Origin: Aliikangiella maris
Lineage (GTDB): Bacteria > Pseudomonadota > Gammaproteobacteria > Enterobacterales > Kangiellaceae
Length of the DNA stretch: 64,000 nt
Direction: 5' to 3'
NCBI RefSeq assembly: GCF_040719265.1
Contig: NZ_JBFDAH010000002.1
Location: forward strand, 1-64,000
This document shows positions 18,085 to 27,008 of this stretch, piece by piece. The position numbers and the translations under genes were made by a program. Under the pieces are notes generated by a model. That model did not search any database and was not told the origin of the DNA. It saw only the letters and a program-made list of their open reading frames with translations. Each line of letters opens with the position of its first letter. Positions within the stretch are counted from its first letter, which is position 1.

Positions 18085-20622
18085 ATGAAGTACCTGAACA
18101 AACAAAAATTACTCATTCCTGCACTGGTTTCTGCCATTTTGGCTGCCGGCTGCGTTGATGATGGTAAAGATGGAACTGACGGCACTAATGGTAACAATGG
18201 CACTAACGGAAATGATGGCTTAAACAGCTTAATTGTCCAGACTAAACTGTCGGCTGGTCATAGCCAATGTTTCAAAGGTGGTGTTCAAGTTGATTCTGGC
18301 CTAGATGCTAATGGCAACAACATGTTAGAAGCCAGCGAAATTAGTCAGACAACTTTCATGTGTGCGCAAACACAATTAAATAATAGCCAAAACTTTGTTC
18401 GTGTTGCTTCATTTCCGGTCTGTCAACAGCTTGAAGTTGATTGTAATGTTGATGACGAAACTGCTGCTGAAATTGTCGCAGCCAACAGCGATGGTAGTAT
18501 TTTAATTTATAGTGATAGCCCTGGCGAAAAATTAGGTTTTGTTGATATTAACAATCCTGAAAGCCCAGTTGGTCTGGGGACGCTCGATTTAGATGGCGAA
18601 CCAACGTCAGTTGGCGTTAACGGTAACTTTGCGCTGGTAGCAATCAATACTTCGGCGGATTATATTGATGTGAGCGGTCAACTGGATGTGATTGACATTG
18701 CAACGCAAACCAAAGTGGCTTCACTTGATTTGGGAGGACAGCCTGATTCGGTAGCCATTAGCCCGGATGGCAACTATGCCGTTGTTGTGATTGAAAATGA
18801 GCGTGATGAAGATTTAGGTGACGGTGAACCTCCTCAAGCACCTGCCGGATATTTAGTAATTGTTAACACCAGTGATGCTGACCCAACTAAGTGGACAACC
18901 TCAAATGTAGAATTGACTGGCGTGGCTGATTTGTATGCTGACGACCCAGAGCCTGAATATGTTGATATCAATTCAGCTAATCAAGCGGTCGTTACTTTGC
19001 AAGAAAACAATCATATTGTCATTGTTGACCTGACTGATGGGAGTATCATCAATGATTTTTCTGCTGGCAGTGTTGATTTGACTCAAATTGATGCAACCGA
19101 AGGTAAACCGCTAAAAATTAGTCAAACAGAATCACAAGCCGATGTTGCTCGTGAACCTGATGGTGTTAGTTGGATTAATGACGATTATTTTGCTACCGCC
19201 GATGAAGGTGATTTAAATGGTGGTAGTCGTGGTTTTACCATCTTTAACAAGCAGGGTGAAGTGGTTTGGAATTCAGGGGTAACACTGGATCACATGGCCG
19301 CTCAATTTGGTCACTACCCCGATAAACGTTCTGGCAATAAAGGTAACGAACCTGAAAATGTTGAAATGGGAATTTATGGCAATGACCGTTACTTGTTCGT
19401 TAACTCAGAGCGTTCAAGTCTGGTTTTTGTTTATGATGTCGCCAATCCAAAAGCGCCTGTGTTTAAACAAGTATTACCTGCGGCTTCGGGTCCTGAAGGT
19501 GGATTAGCGATTCCTTCGCGTAACTTATTAGTGGTAGCCAGTGAAGTTGATGCTCGTGATGACAAATTGCGTTCAACACTCAATGTTTATCGCTATGATT
19601 ATGCTGCCTCGGCTTATCCAACGATCGAATCGGTATATCGTAACGATAATACGCCAATTGCGTGGGGCGCTTTGTCTGGATTATCTTCTGATCCAATGAT
19701 GGCCGGTCGCTTGTATGCAGTAGAAGATAGTTTTTATGCTTCGAACCGAATTTTTGCAATTGACGCCAATCAAACTCCGGCAAAATTAATTGAAGAAATT
19801 ACAATTAAAGATACTAATGATGTGTTTGCTGCAACTAACGTTGTTGACTTGGCTGATAATACGGTTGATGCTGATGATGCGACCCGAGTTGATGTTTTTG
19901 ATGAAGCTGATTTAGCCGCAATGATCAATGAAGACAAATCAATAAACATTGACCCCGAAGGTATTGCTAAATCGGCTGATGGTGGTTTCTGGGTAGCATC
20001 TGAAGGAAATGGCACAAAAGGAGATAGCTCACGTCCAATTAATTCATTGAATATGATTTTTAAAACCGATAAAAATGGTGTAATTGAACAAGTTGTGCGT
20101 TTACCTGAAAGTGTTAACGACTTGCAGTTACGTTTTGGTTTTGAAGGCGTGGCTGAATATGGTGATAACATCTATGTGGCATTTCAACGGGCATGGGGCG
20201 GCGAAGCTAATCCGCGTCTTGGTATTTATGACACAGTCAACGCAAGTTGGTCATTTGTTTTTTATCCGTTAGATACGGTTGAATCACAAAATGGTGGTTG
20301 GGTTGGTTTATCAGATATTACATCAGTTGGTGATGGCACATTCTTAATTGTTGAACGTGATAATCAAGGTGGACCTGATGCGGCGATTAAACGTATTTAT
20401 CAGGTTAATCTGGCTGGTGTTGTTGGCGGATCAACGGTGAGCAAGACATTAGTCAAAGATTTAATGAACGATTTAAAAATGTCTGGTGGTCTGGTTGCTG
20501 AAAAAATTGAAGGTTCTGCATTAATGTCTAACGGCGATGTTTACATCGTAAATGACAATGACGGAATTGATGATAACAGCGGTGAGACACAGTTAATTAA
20601 TCTCGGTAAAATTGTAAACTAG
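18085..20622 (+). CDS. Phytase-like/esterase-like lipoprotein
   Basis: 845 residues from ATG 18085 (a TTG at 18061 is in frame but unlikely). Signal MKYLNKQK, hydrophobic core, lipobox LAAGC with Cys23, so outer-membrane or surface lipoprotein. Next comes a short collagen-like Gly-X-X tract (about residues 27-48, GKDGTDGTNGNNGTNG), a small domain with a calcium-loop-like DANGNNMLE, then a long beta-propeller-like region (choice-of-anchor I style, EPDGVSWINDDYFATADEGD) and a C-terminal part resembling the esterase-like activity of phytase family (EGIAKSADGGFWVASEGNG; end NDNDGIDDNSGETQL). A Pho box upstream points to release of phosphate from organic esters. Substrate not shown. Confidence 0.8.
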   Translation: MKYLNKQKLLIPALVSAILAAGCVDDGKDGTDGTNGNNGTNGNDGLNSLIVQTKLSAGHSQCFKGGVQVDSGLDANGNNMLEASEISQTTFMCAQTQLNNSQNFVRVASFPVCQQLEVDCNVDDETAAEIVAANSDGSILIYSDSPGEKLGFVDINNPESPVGLGTLDLDGEPTSVGVNGNFALVAINTSADYIDVSGQLDVIDIATQTKVASLDLGGQPDSVAISPDGNYAVVVIENERDEDLGDGEPPQAPAGYLVIVNTSDADPTKWTTSNVELTGVADLYADDPEPEYVDINSANQAVVTLQENNHIVIVDLTDGSIINDFSAGSVDLTQIDATEGKPLKISQTESQADVAREPDGVSWINDDYFATADEGDLNGGSRGFTIFNKQGEVVWNSGVTLDHMAAQFGHYPDKRSGNKGNEPENVEMGIYGNDRYLFVNSERSSLVFVYDVANPKAPVFKQVLPAASGPEGGLAIPSRNLLVVASEVDARDDKLRSTLNVYRYDYAASAYPTIESVYRNDNTPIAWGALSGLSSDPMMAGRLYAVEDSFYASNRIFAIDANQTPAKLIEEITIKDTNDVFAATNVVDLADNTVDADDATRVDVFDEADLAAMINEDKSINIDPEGIAKSADGGFWVASEGNGTKGDSSRPINSLNMIFKTDKNGVIEQVVRLPESVNDLQLRFGFEGVAEYGDNIYVAFQRAWGGEANPRLGIYDTVNASWSFVFYPLDTVESQNGGWVGLSDITSVGDGTFLIVERDNQGGPDAAIKRIYQVNLAGVVGGSTVSKTLVKDLMNDLKMSGGLVAEKIEGSALMSNGDVYIVNDNDGIDDNSGETQLINLGKIVN

Positions 20623-20677
20623 TCGGTTTCAACTAGTCTTTAACGAATATAAAATTCTATAAAGCTAATGTTAGATT

Positions 20678-20706
20678 GAGGCTCAATGTTGAGCCTCTTT
20701 TTTTTA
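20678..20706 (+). terminator. Rho-independent terminator
   Basis: GAGGCTCAA - tg - TTGAGCCTC followed by eight or more T. Strong; ends the phytase-like gene before the convergent pirin gene. Confidence 0.92.
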
Positions 20707-20725
20707 CCTGTTTTTTTGGGTGTCA

Positions 20726-21637
20726 TTAGGCCAGCCGGCCAGCCTGGTAATCGGCAAATGCTTGATTAATCTGTTCTCGAGTATTCATTACAAAAGGGCC
20801 CGCTCTTTCCACTGGCTCATTTAAGGGTTGTGCTGAAATAAATAAAAAGCGACTCCCTGCATGAGTCGATTTTTTTGCTCGTACCGTTAACTTGTCACCT
20901 TCACCTAAAACTGCCATTTGTTTGGCTGATACTGGTTTTTGCTGTGCACCAACTAAAACTTCTCCTTCAATAACATAAATGAAACTGTTGTGATTTGCTG
21001 GCACTGGCCAATGGAAATCAAATGATTCTGTGAGATTTACATCCCAATAAAATGGTTTGACAAAATCATTTTTAACGGCTCCTTTAATACCTGATCCAGT
21101 GTCACCTGCGATAACTTTTATCGTACCAGTAGACTTGCCTGTATGTGGATTGTTGATAACTTCAAGTGGAATTTTATCTGCTGAAAATTCCTGATAATTG
21201 GGTGGCGTCATTTTTTGCTCGGCAGGTAAATTTACCCACAACTGAAAACCTGCTAACAGCCCTTCGGTTTGTTCAGGCATTTCAGAATGAATGATGCCCC
21301 TTCCAGCGGTCATCCATTGGACGCCGCCTGTCTCAATTACACCTGCTCGACCAGTACTATCTTTATGACGCATTTTTCCAGCCAACATATAAGTGACGGT
21401 TTCAAAACCACGATGTGGATGTGGAGGAAATCCACCAATATATTCTTGTGGCTGATCAGAGCCAAATGCATCAAACAATAAAAACGGATCAAGCTGATTT
21501 AAGTCAGGTGAACCAATAATGCGAGTCAATTGCACACCGTCGCCATCGGCTGCAGGTATTCCTTGAATAACGCGAACGACTTCTTTAGCCACCACTTCTG
21601 GTTTTGTTGTGTCTGAGTTTAGTTTTACAATTGTCAT
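20726..21637 (-). CDS. Pirin family protein
   Basis: 303 residues, two cupin domains. The metal-binding motif HPHRGFETVTYML with a further H-x-E (IIHSEMPEQ) is intact, as in bacterial pirins such as YhhW, which has quercetin dioxygenase activity. Start overlaps the azoR stop by 4 bases (ATGA), so both are one transcript, a common pairing of pirin with a quinone or azo reductase. Role in redox or electrophile stress is inferred from this pairing and the divergent LysR gene. Confidence 0.93.
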   Translation of the reverse strand: MTIVKLNSDTTKPEVVAKEVVRVIQGIPAADGDGVQLTRIIGSPDLNQLDPFLLFDAFGSDQPQEYIGGFPPHPHRGFETVTYMLAGKMRHKDSTGRAGVIETGGVQWMTAGRGIIHSEMPEQTEGLLAGFQLWVNLPAEQKMTPPNYQEFSADKIPLEVINNPHTGKSTGTIKVIAGDTGSGIKGAVKNDFVKPFYWDVNLTESFDFHWPVPANHNSFIYVIEGEVLVGAQQKPVSAKQMAVLGEGDKLTVRAKKSTHAGSRFLFISAQPLNEPVERAGPFVMNTREQINQAFADYQAGRLA

Positions 21638-22239
21638 GATTTCACCTCGTTGGTAGCTAAAATTTCTTTTAACTGATGGGTTAGTTGACTTGGTTCACTA
21701 ATATCCAGCGTGCTGCAATCGATGAGTGTTACATTATGAATGCCAACAAAACCTAACGCATGAGTTAAATAAGTGGAAGCATAATCCTGTTCACTGCCAA
21801 TGGCTAAACCGCCAGAAGCCATAACCAGATAGGCTGGCCTATCATTCAGCAGACCACTGGGACCATTTTCAGTAAAATGAAATGTCAGTCTTGCTCTTAC
21901 CACTAAATCTATCCAGGCTTTTAGCACTGCGGGAATGCTTAAGTTATAAACGGGGGCAGCGATTACAAGTTGTTCGGCTTGTTGTAATTCTGCTACTAAT
22001 AAATCAGAAAAACTCAACACTCGATGATGATCGGCCTTGCGTTCTTCATAAGGGGTAAAGTTAGCTGATATCCACTGTTCGTCAATAAATGGTAGTCCCG
22101 TCGCCAGATCTCTGCGATGTAGATTGAGTTCGGGATGTTGGCATAATAATTCTCGAGACAGATACTCAGATACCACTCGAGTTACTGAATCTGTTTTCCG
22201 GCCACTAGAGTTAATATGTAAAATTGTTGAATGGCTCAT
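21634..22239 (-). CDS. azoR: FMN-dependent NADH:quinone/azo reductase
   Basis: 201 residues, the same length as E. coli AzoR. Flavodoxin-like fold: N-terminal phosphate-binding loop ILHINSSGRKTDSVTR, VIAAPVYNLSIPAVLKAWID, and the FMN-binding ASGGLA. Reduces quinones and azo compounds by two electrons with NADH, protecting against thiol-reactive quinones. AGGA precedes the ATG. First gene of an operon with pirin, divergent from a LysR regulator that probably controls it. Confidence 0.92.
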   Translation of the reverse strand: MSHSTILHINSSGRKTDSVTRVVSEYLSRELLCQHPELNLHRRDLATGLPFIDEQWISANFTPYEERKADHHRVLSFSDLLVAELQQAEQLVIAAPVYNLSIPAVLKAWIDLVVRARLTFHFTENGPSGLLNDRPAYLVMASGGLAIGSEQDYASTYLTHALGFVGIHNVTLIDCSTLDISEPSQLTHQLKEILATNEVKS

Positions 22240-22320
22240 GCTTGAAATCCTGATGAAAGTATTTGTTAACCATCATATCGTTAGTTGATAAAAAATAAAT
22301 ATTCATATTACGAAATTACT

Positions 22321-22337
22321 GTTCTTGAAATTAGAAC
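22321..22337. promoter_or_regulatory. Palindromic LysR-type operator candidate
   Basis: GTTCTTGAAATTAGAAC: GTTCT and AGAAC arms with seven bases between, containing the T-N11-A pattern of LysR sites. It lies in the divergent azoR/LysR intergenic region and just before a TATAAT (22343-22348) that could be the LysR gene -10 box, consistent with autoregulation. Confidence 0.5.
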
Positions 22338-22441
22338 AATACTATAATGATTTGCACTATAGATGAGTGACTCAGTGTTAGACGAGCACTGCAATGATAG
22401 TGGACCCATTGCCTCATTAGTTATTGCTTAGAGAGAACAAA

Positions 22442-23353
22442 ATGAATCAATTTGAAGACATGCAAACCTTTGTCAGAATTGTAGAGTCTGGCAGTATTAC
22501 CAAAGCAGCTGAGCAATTAAATACAGCAAAGTCTGCGGTTAGTAAAAGATTGGCTGCACTCGAAGAGCGATTAGGCGTTACGCTACTAAATCGAACCACT
22601 CGTCGTCTGAAACTGACTGATTCGGGCACGAGTTATTACCAGCAAAGTTTACGCATTTTAGATGATATTGCCGAGGTTGAGTCATCTTTGCGCAATGATA
22701 ATTGCGCACTTTCGGGACGCATAAAAATTGCCGCGCCACTGTCTTTTGGTCTTAGTCATTTAGGGCGCGCCTTACTTGATTTTAATGAGCAAAACCCCGA
22801 AGTCATTTTGGACATTGATTTTAATGATCGCAAAATTGACCTCATTGAAGAAGGATTTGATTTGGCGATCAGAATAGGCGAGCTGACTGACTCTACACTG
22901 ATTGCCAGACGCTTAACCAGTATTCATTTACTGGTATGTGCCAGCCCCGATTACCTCGCTCGTTATGGAAACCCAACTTCACCACAAGAGTTAAATAATG
23001 GTCATGTGAAATTGCAATACACTGGAGCAAAGGAATTGCTTTCATTCTCGATGATTAACGGAACCAAAATTAATATTAAATTACCCGCAGTCATGCATTC
23101 GAATAATGGAAAATTTTTATGTCAAACTGCAATTGAAGGAAAAGGAATCTTAATTTCACCCGATTTTATTTGTTATAAAGCAATAAAGTCTGGTCAACTG
23201 GTTCCCATTTTAACTGACTATTTTGATAATCCCGATATTGGCGCGCATGCGTTGTATCCGCAAAATCGACACTTGTCTAAGCGGGTGCGTAGTTTAGTAA
23301 ATTACTTGCAACAACACTTTGGCGAAAAGCCTTATTGGCATATTGATTGTTGA
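22442..23353 (+). CDS. LysR family transcriptional regulator
   Basis: 303 residues from ATG 22442. N-terminal winged helix-turn-helix (MNQFEDMQTFVRIVESGSI, AAEQLNTAKSAVSKRLAALEERLG, LLNRTTRRLKLT) followed by a periplasmic-binding-protein-like effector domain. Of the CrgA/DmlR type by overall look. Divergent from azoR-pirin, which suggests it controls that operon, perhaps in response to quinones; the effector is unknown. Confidence 0.93.
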   Translation: MNQFEDMQTFVRIVESGSITKAAEQLNTAKSAVSKRLAALEERLGVTLLNRTTRRLKLTDSGTSYYQQSLRILDDIAEVESSLRNDNCALSGRIKIAAPLSFGLSHLGRALLDFNEQNPEVILDIDFNDRKIDLIEEGFDLAIRIGELTDSTLIARRLTSIHLLVCASPDYLARYGNPTSPQELNNGHVKLQYTGAKELLSFSMINGTKINIKLPAVMHSNNGKFLCQTAIEGKGILISPDFICYKAIKSGQLVPILTDYFDNPDIGAHALYPQNRHLSKRVRSLVNYLQQHFGEKPYWHIDC

Positions 23354-23360
23354 GCGCGTT

Positions 23361-23417
23361 AACCGTCAATTCTTTTCGTAAGATTACTACAATGCAGTCA
23401 ATAAAGAATTGATGGTT
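23361..23417. terminator. Long hairpin between convergent genes
   Basis: AACCGTCAATTCTTT (23361-23375) pairs with AAAGAATTGATGGTT (23403-23417), one G-U wobble, 27-base loop. It sits between the LysR gene and the leftward hydrolase and could end both transcripts. No long T run, so moderate confidence. Confidence 0.45.
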
Positions 23418-23438
23418 GTGTCGATTTTAACTTGGCTA

Positions 23439-24332
23439 TTAAGCTGAGAATAACCAGTCGTTAATTCGAGATACAATTGCGTCGGGTTTTTTTGCCCAAC
23501 TAAAGTGACTAACTCTCTCTAGTGACAAATCGGCCGGTGACAAATGAATACTGGTAACTGGCGCTTTAACCAATTTTGAAAATAAATTTTCAGTTGCGCG
23601 TTGTGGTGCTAATTTATCTCCCTCGAATGAGAAATTAAGAACGGGAATTTTTAACTCGGCTAATAAGTTTTCAAAATCAAATGGTGACTTTATATTTTTA
23701 TAATGCCCGGTTAGACCGGTTGCACTCCAATCTAAAAATAATTGTTTGGCTTCATTTCCGGCAAACTTAAACCACGGACCAGGAAAGTAACCTTTTAAAC
23801 GCACCACCGCTTTAGCTAAAATAAGTTGGCTGGCGATAAGGTATCGATGAGGAAAAGACCAGCCTCGATAATAATTTGAGCATGAAGCAATACAAATAAG
23901 TCCTGAAACATGATCATCTTTTAATTGGCTGCTGGCATATAAAGCTGAAAGAATACCGCCCAGACTATGGCCTGCTAATAGATAACGCGAAGCCGGAAAA
24001 CGAATTTTAGCCGCATTAATAATACATGGAAAGTCATACTGAATAATATCAAAAATTCCAAAGTCATCACCTTGGGTAACATCAATGCCGGTACCGCCAT
24101 TGCCACGTATACTGGCACATACTACATTGAGCCCTTGATTATTTAAATGTGCGATGAAAGTGGTGTAAAAACTGTTTTTAACGCCCATCGCCGGAAATAA
24201 AATCAGCGTTGGTGATTGCTGTGAGCGGTTTTTGGTTGCTGTAAAATACTTGAGTGGTAATGGGACATTATCTTCAGCATAAACTGTTTCAACTTCATAG
24301 GCGAGTCTGGGTTCTGATTGTTGTTTAGACAT
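23439..24332 (-). CDS. Alpha/beta hydrolase
   Basis: 297 residues from ATG 24332, chosen for the AGGTGG site; upstream ATG 24371 lacks one. Serine-aminopeptidase/lysophospholipase-like alpha/beta fold: oxyanion region LFPAMGVKN, nucleophile elbow LAGHSLGGILSALY, acid in FEGDKLAPQ, and a late His in VSHFSWA. Cytosolic, no signal. It lies 174 bases downstream of the alkane-monooxygenase-like gene on the same strand and may be co-transcribed, making it the possible left edge of the biosynthetic locus. Possible role: release or editing of acyl intermediates; inferred. Confidence 0.75.
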   Translation of the reverse strand: MSKQQSEPRLAYEVETVYAEDNVPLPLKYFTATKNRSQQSPTLILFPAMGVKNSFYTTFIAHLNNQGLNVVCASIRGNGGTGIDVTQGDDFGIFDIIQYDFPCIINAAKIRFPASRYLLAGHSLGGILSALYASSQLKDDHVSGLICIASCSNYYRGWSFPHRYLIASQLILAKAVVRLKGYFPGPWFKFAGNEAKQLFLDWSATGLTGHYKNIKSPFDFENLLAELKIPVLNFSFEGDKLAPQRATENLFSKLVKAPVTSIHLSPADLSLERVSHFSWAKKPDAIVSRINDWLFSA

Positions 24333-24506
24333 TATTAACCACCTGATAATGATGAATAGACATAACTCCACAAGAATAATCTGTCGATAATTCTTGTGGC
24401 ATTTTTTCCTGATGATAGCTGTGCTTGGTGTTACCTTTTATTTCTTAAACTGTTGTTTCGTCAATACTGCTTTTTACTAAATAATCTTTAACAAGAATCT
24501 TTTCAA

Positions 24507-25634
24507 CTATTGTTGCACTGATGCACGTAGTTGATCGTAGTCGATGCCTTGACTTTTATAAAATTCATAAAGCCTTGGGTGCATTATCTTTCGCCATAGT
24601 GGTGGAATGAAAGCGACTAATGCCATACCAAAATATGAACCTGGTAAGTGAGGATTGTCGCGATGAAAAATTAACGACTGATACGGAACTGCTGGTGCTT
24701 CGTGATGATCTCCATGACGTTGAGCATTTATCAACAGTGCGTTAATTAAAAATGAATTATGATCCCAGGCATGCATTCGTGTAGCTGGTTCATATTTACC
24801 ATTTGGTAACTTTTGACGCAATAGCCCATAATGTGTTGTGTAGTTAACTGCTTCTAAAATAAATGCGCCAACTAACCCTTGAAAGAAAATGAATATTACA
24901 CCTGAAATACCAAAATATAAATAAGCCGAAACTACAAACAGCGCACATAAAACTAACCAGCCTACCATTTCATTTAAAAGCCACCAAAGTGGGGCGCCTG
25001 TTTTTTTCTTACGATATGCAGCTAATGTCCAAGCGGTTGGAATACTGGTTAAATATACTGAAGCAATAAACTGGTAGGTTGTTTGATTGAATCGTGATGT
25101 ACCGGGATCGTCGGCTGTACCTACATGTGGATGATGTTGTCTGGCATGACGAATTTTTACACCAGGATAAAGAATAACACTATATATTAAGCCACCCAAA
25201 AAGCGTCCAAATTTTTCGCGTCGGTGCATTAATTCATGTGCAATGTTAACCGCAAATATTGTACCTGCGGAACCTGTTGATAGAATCCAGCCAATTTGTC
25301 CAGCAGTTGAAAACTCTTCAAAGACACTACACGCCCAGATCACAGTAACAATTTGTACTAACGGTGAAAGGTAAATAATAAAATCATAAAATAAACCATG
25401 TTCGTGCCAGTCATGTGAGCCAGTTTCTTTATCTTCGCCGATCATTAAATCAAGTAAAGGAAAAAAGACAAAAGCAAATGCCACCAGTAAATAGGCCATG
25501 ATATTGAGTAAGTCAAATTGCATACCAATAAGGTAGCTGGCATAAAGCATGGGGGCGGGTGCTAAAGCAAAAAAGAATGCGTACTTCTTGAATTGTTGAG
25601 ACAATTCCTTCTTTGTGTGGGATGGGGTGTTCAT
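24507..25634 (-). CDS. AlkB-type membrane diiron monooxygenase/desaturase
   Basis: 375 residues from ATG 25634 (GGGAG upstream; an earlier ATG at 25658 is less likely). Integral membrane protein with about six hydrophobic helices and the histidine boxes of alkane 1-monooxygenases: NIAHELMHRREKFGR, HARQHHPHVGTADDPGTSR, EAVNYTTHYGLLRQ and NAQRHGDHHEAPAVPYQSL. These correspond to NTAHELGHK, GHHRDVATPEDPA, NYIEHYGLLRQ and LQRHSDHHANP in true AlkB. Likely oxidises a fatty chain (hydroxylation, desaturation or similar) using electrons from rubredoxin; a rubredoxin gene closes the locus at 44.6 kb. Whether the substrate is an alkane, a free acid or a carrier-bound chain is unknown. Not the DNA-repair AlkB. 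Confidence 0.85.
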   Translation of the reverse strand: MNTPSHTKKELSQQFKKYAFFFALAPAPMLYASYLIGMQFDLLNIMAYLLVAFAFVFFPLLDLMIGEDKETGSHDWHEHGLFYDFIIYLSPLVQIVTVIWACSVFEEFSTAGQIGWILSTGSAGTIFAVNIAHELMHRREKFGRFLGGLIYSVILYPGVKIRHARQHHPHVGTADDPGTSRFNQTTYQFIASVYLTSIPTAWTLAAYRKKKTGAPLWWLLNEMVGWLVLCALFVVSAYLYFGISGVIFIFFQGLVGAFILEAVNYTTHYGLLRQKLPNGKYEPATRMHAWDHNSFLINALLINAQRHGDHHEAPAVPYQSLIFHRDNPHLPGSYFGMALVAFIPPLWRKIMHPRLYEFYKSQGIDYDQLRASVQQ

Positions 25635-25820
25635 TTTTTTCTCCCTACTAAAATTCAAAACAAGATGTTTTATTGTTGTTTAATGATTATGTTTAATGAT
25701 TTTACTTGATGATATTGAGTTAAATGTTTTTAATCTGGTTTAGTTTGCTTTTTATTTTTATCGACTAACTCAATGTCAACTGAACTCTCATTGTTAAACG
25801 GCTCAATATTGTTGTAGCGT

Positions 25821-25861
25821 TTATTACTTATTACTTATTACTTATTACTTATTACTTATTA
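25821..25861. repeat. Heptanucleotide tandem repeat (TTATTAC)n
   Basis: Five perfect TTATTAC units plus a partial sixth, about 190 bases upstream of the monooxygenase start. A slippage-prone tract that could vary promoter activity between cells; no proof of function. Confidence 0.85.
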
Positions 25862-26050
25862 ACTAACAACATAATTTAAATGCGATTCAAAAATAAAAAT
25901 GTGCACAGGATTAGTGCATTAGTTTAAATCGGCTTATGTTGATTTTGTATTAAAATGCGATTAATTAAAAATTAAATTTTTCTGAGATGTGATGTATTTA
26001 AAATTATTATACTGACAATCGAATGAAATGAATATAGATAAAGTATTTAA

Positions 26051-26086
26051 TTTCGAAGGTATTGATCGTTGTCAATACCTTCGAAA
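26051..26086 (-). terminator. Perfect 15-bp hairpin after the aldolase gene
   Basis: TTTCGAAGGTATTGA (26051-26065), six-base loop, TCAATACCTTCGAAA (26072-26086). Located 98 bases past the class II aldolase stop. The following minus-strand bases (TTAAATAC) are only moderately T-rich, so it may be a terminator or an mRNA 3' stabiliser. It separates the aldolase/HDO transcript from the monooxygenase gene. Confidence 0.6.
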
Positions 26087-26183
26087 AATAGGGGTTACTC
26101 AATAAATTTTATTAAGAGTCTCAAGTTAATGAGCTATTGTATTTTATTTGCTAATTAATATTTTAAAAGTAAAAAATAATTAA

Positions 26184-26966
26184 TTAGACTGTTTCAAGTT
26201 GTAATGAACGTAATACTCGTCGTGAGTAGTATTCAAAACCAGCTTGAGAACGTTTGTCATGTAGAATCCAGTCATGAGCTTCTTTTCCAAGCTCTGGTTC
26301 GATATCTTTGATCTCACCAGCACTTTGGGCAAGTAACTGTAAACGGGCTGCGCGCTCAATTTGAATTGCCAACATACATGACTCTTCAATTGATTTACCT
26401 GCGATAATTAAACCGTGGTGAGCAAGTAAAGCTGCTCGTTTATTTCCTAATACTTCAGCAATTATTTCCCCTTCTTCGTTGCCAACCGGAACACCAGGCC
26501 ATTTATCCAAGAATGCAACATCATCATATAACATGCACGCATCCATGTGAGAAATTTTTAGTGGTATTTCCAACATTGATAACGCAGAAATATGAGGGGG
26601 ATGACTGTGAATAATACACTGAACATCTGGGCGGGCACGATAAACCCAAGTATGAAAACGGTTTGCCGGATTAGGCATACCACTTCCTTCAAGCACCTCT
26701 AGATCCTGATTAACTTTGATCAGGTTTTCTGTGGTGATTTCATCGAAGCCGTGTCCAAATGGCTGTGTATAGTATTCTTCTTGATTTTCTGCTCTTGCAG
26801 TAATTTGTCCTGTTAAACCTGAGTCATGTCCATGAGCGAACAGGATCCGACAGGTTAAAGCCAATTTTTGTTGTTTACTACGTTCTGATATTACCAGTTT
26901 GTCTTTCATTTCAGACTGGCTTTTAGTCATCAACGATTGTTTATCCATTAGTAACGTATTGGTCAT
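26184..26966 (-). CDS. Class II aldolase/adducin family protein
   Basis: 260 residues. Zinc-dependent fold of L-fuculose-phosphate aldolase and relatives: glycine-rich SGLTGQITAR, metal ligands in IIHSHPPHISAL, and the third His region LLAHHGLIIAG. The family also includes decarboxylases and dehydratases, so aldol cleavage is not certain. AGGA eight bases before ATG. It follows the HDO gene by 42 bases on the same strand and is likely co-transcribed. In this locus it may form or break a C-C bond in the product; inferred. Confidence 0.85.
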   Translation of the reverse strand: MTNTLLMDKQSLMTKSQSEMKDKLVISERSKQQKLALTCRILFAHGHDSGLTGQITARAENQEEYYTQPFGHGFDEITTENLIKVNQDLEVLEGSGMPNPANRFHTWVYRARPDVQCIIHSHPPHISALSMLEIPLKISHMDACMLYDDVAFLDKWPGVPVGNEEGEIIAEVLGNKRAALLAHHGLIIAGKSIEESCMLAIQIERAARLQLLAQSAGEIKDIEPELGKEAHDWILHDKRSQAGFEYYSRRVLRSLQLETV

Positions 26967-27008
26967 TATTATTTCCTATTGGATTTTGATTGAAGTAAGT
27001 TATTTAAG

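Larger units (their letters stand above)
25635..26183. other. Gene-free region between monooxygenase and aldolase genes
   Basis: About 550 AT-rich bases without an ORF. It holds a heptamer repeat (25821-25861) and a perfect 15-bp hairpin (26051-26086), listed separately. Presumably contains the monooxygenase promoter. Confidence 0.6.

Noticed and set aside
19770..20171. 133-aa minus-strand ORF inside the phytase-like gene
   Set aside because: Ser-rich antisense shadow of an acidic coding region; typical artefact.
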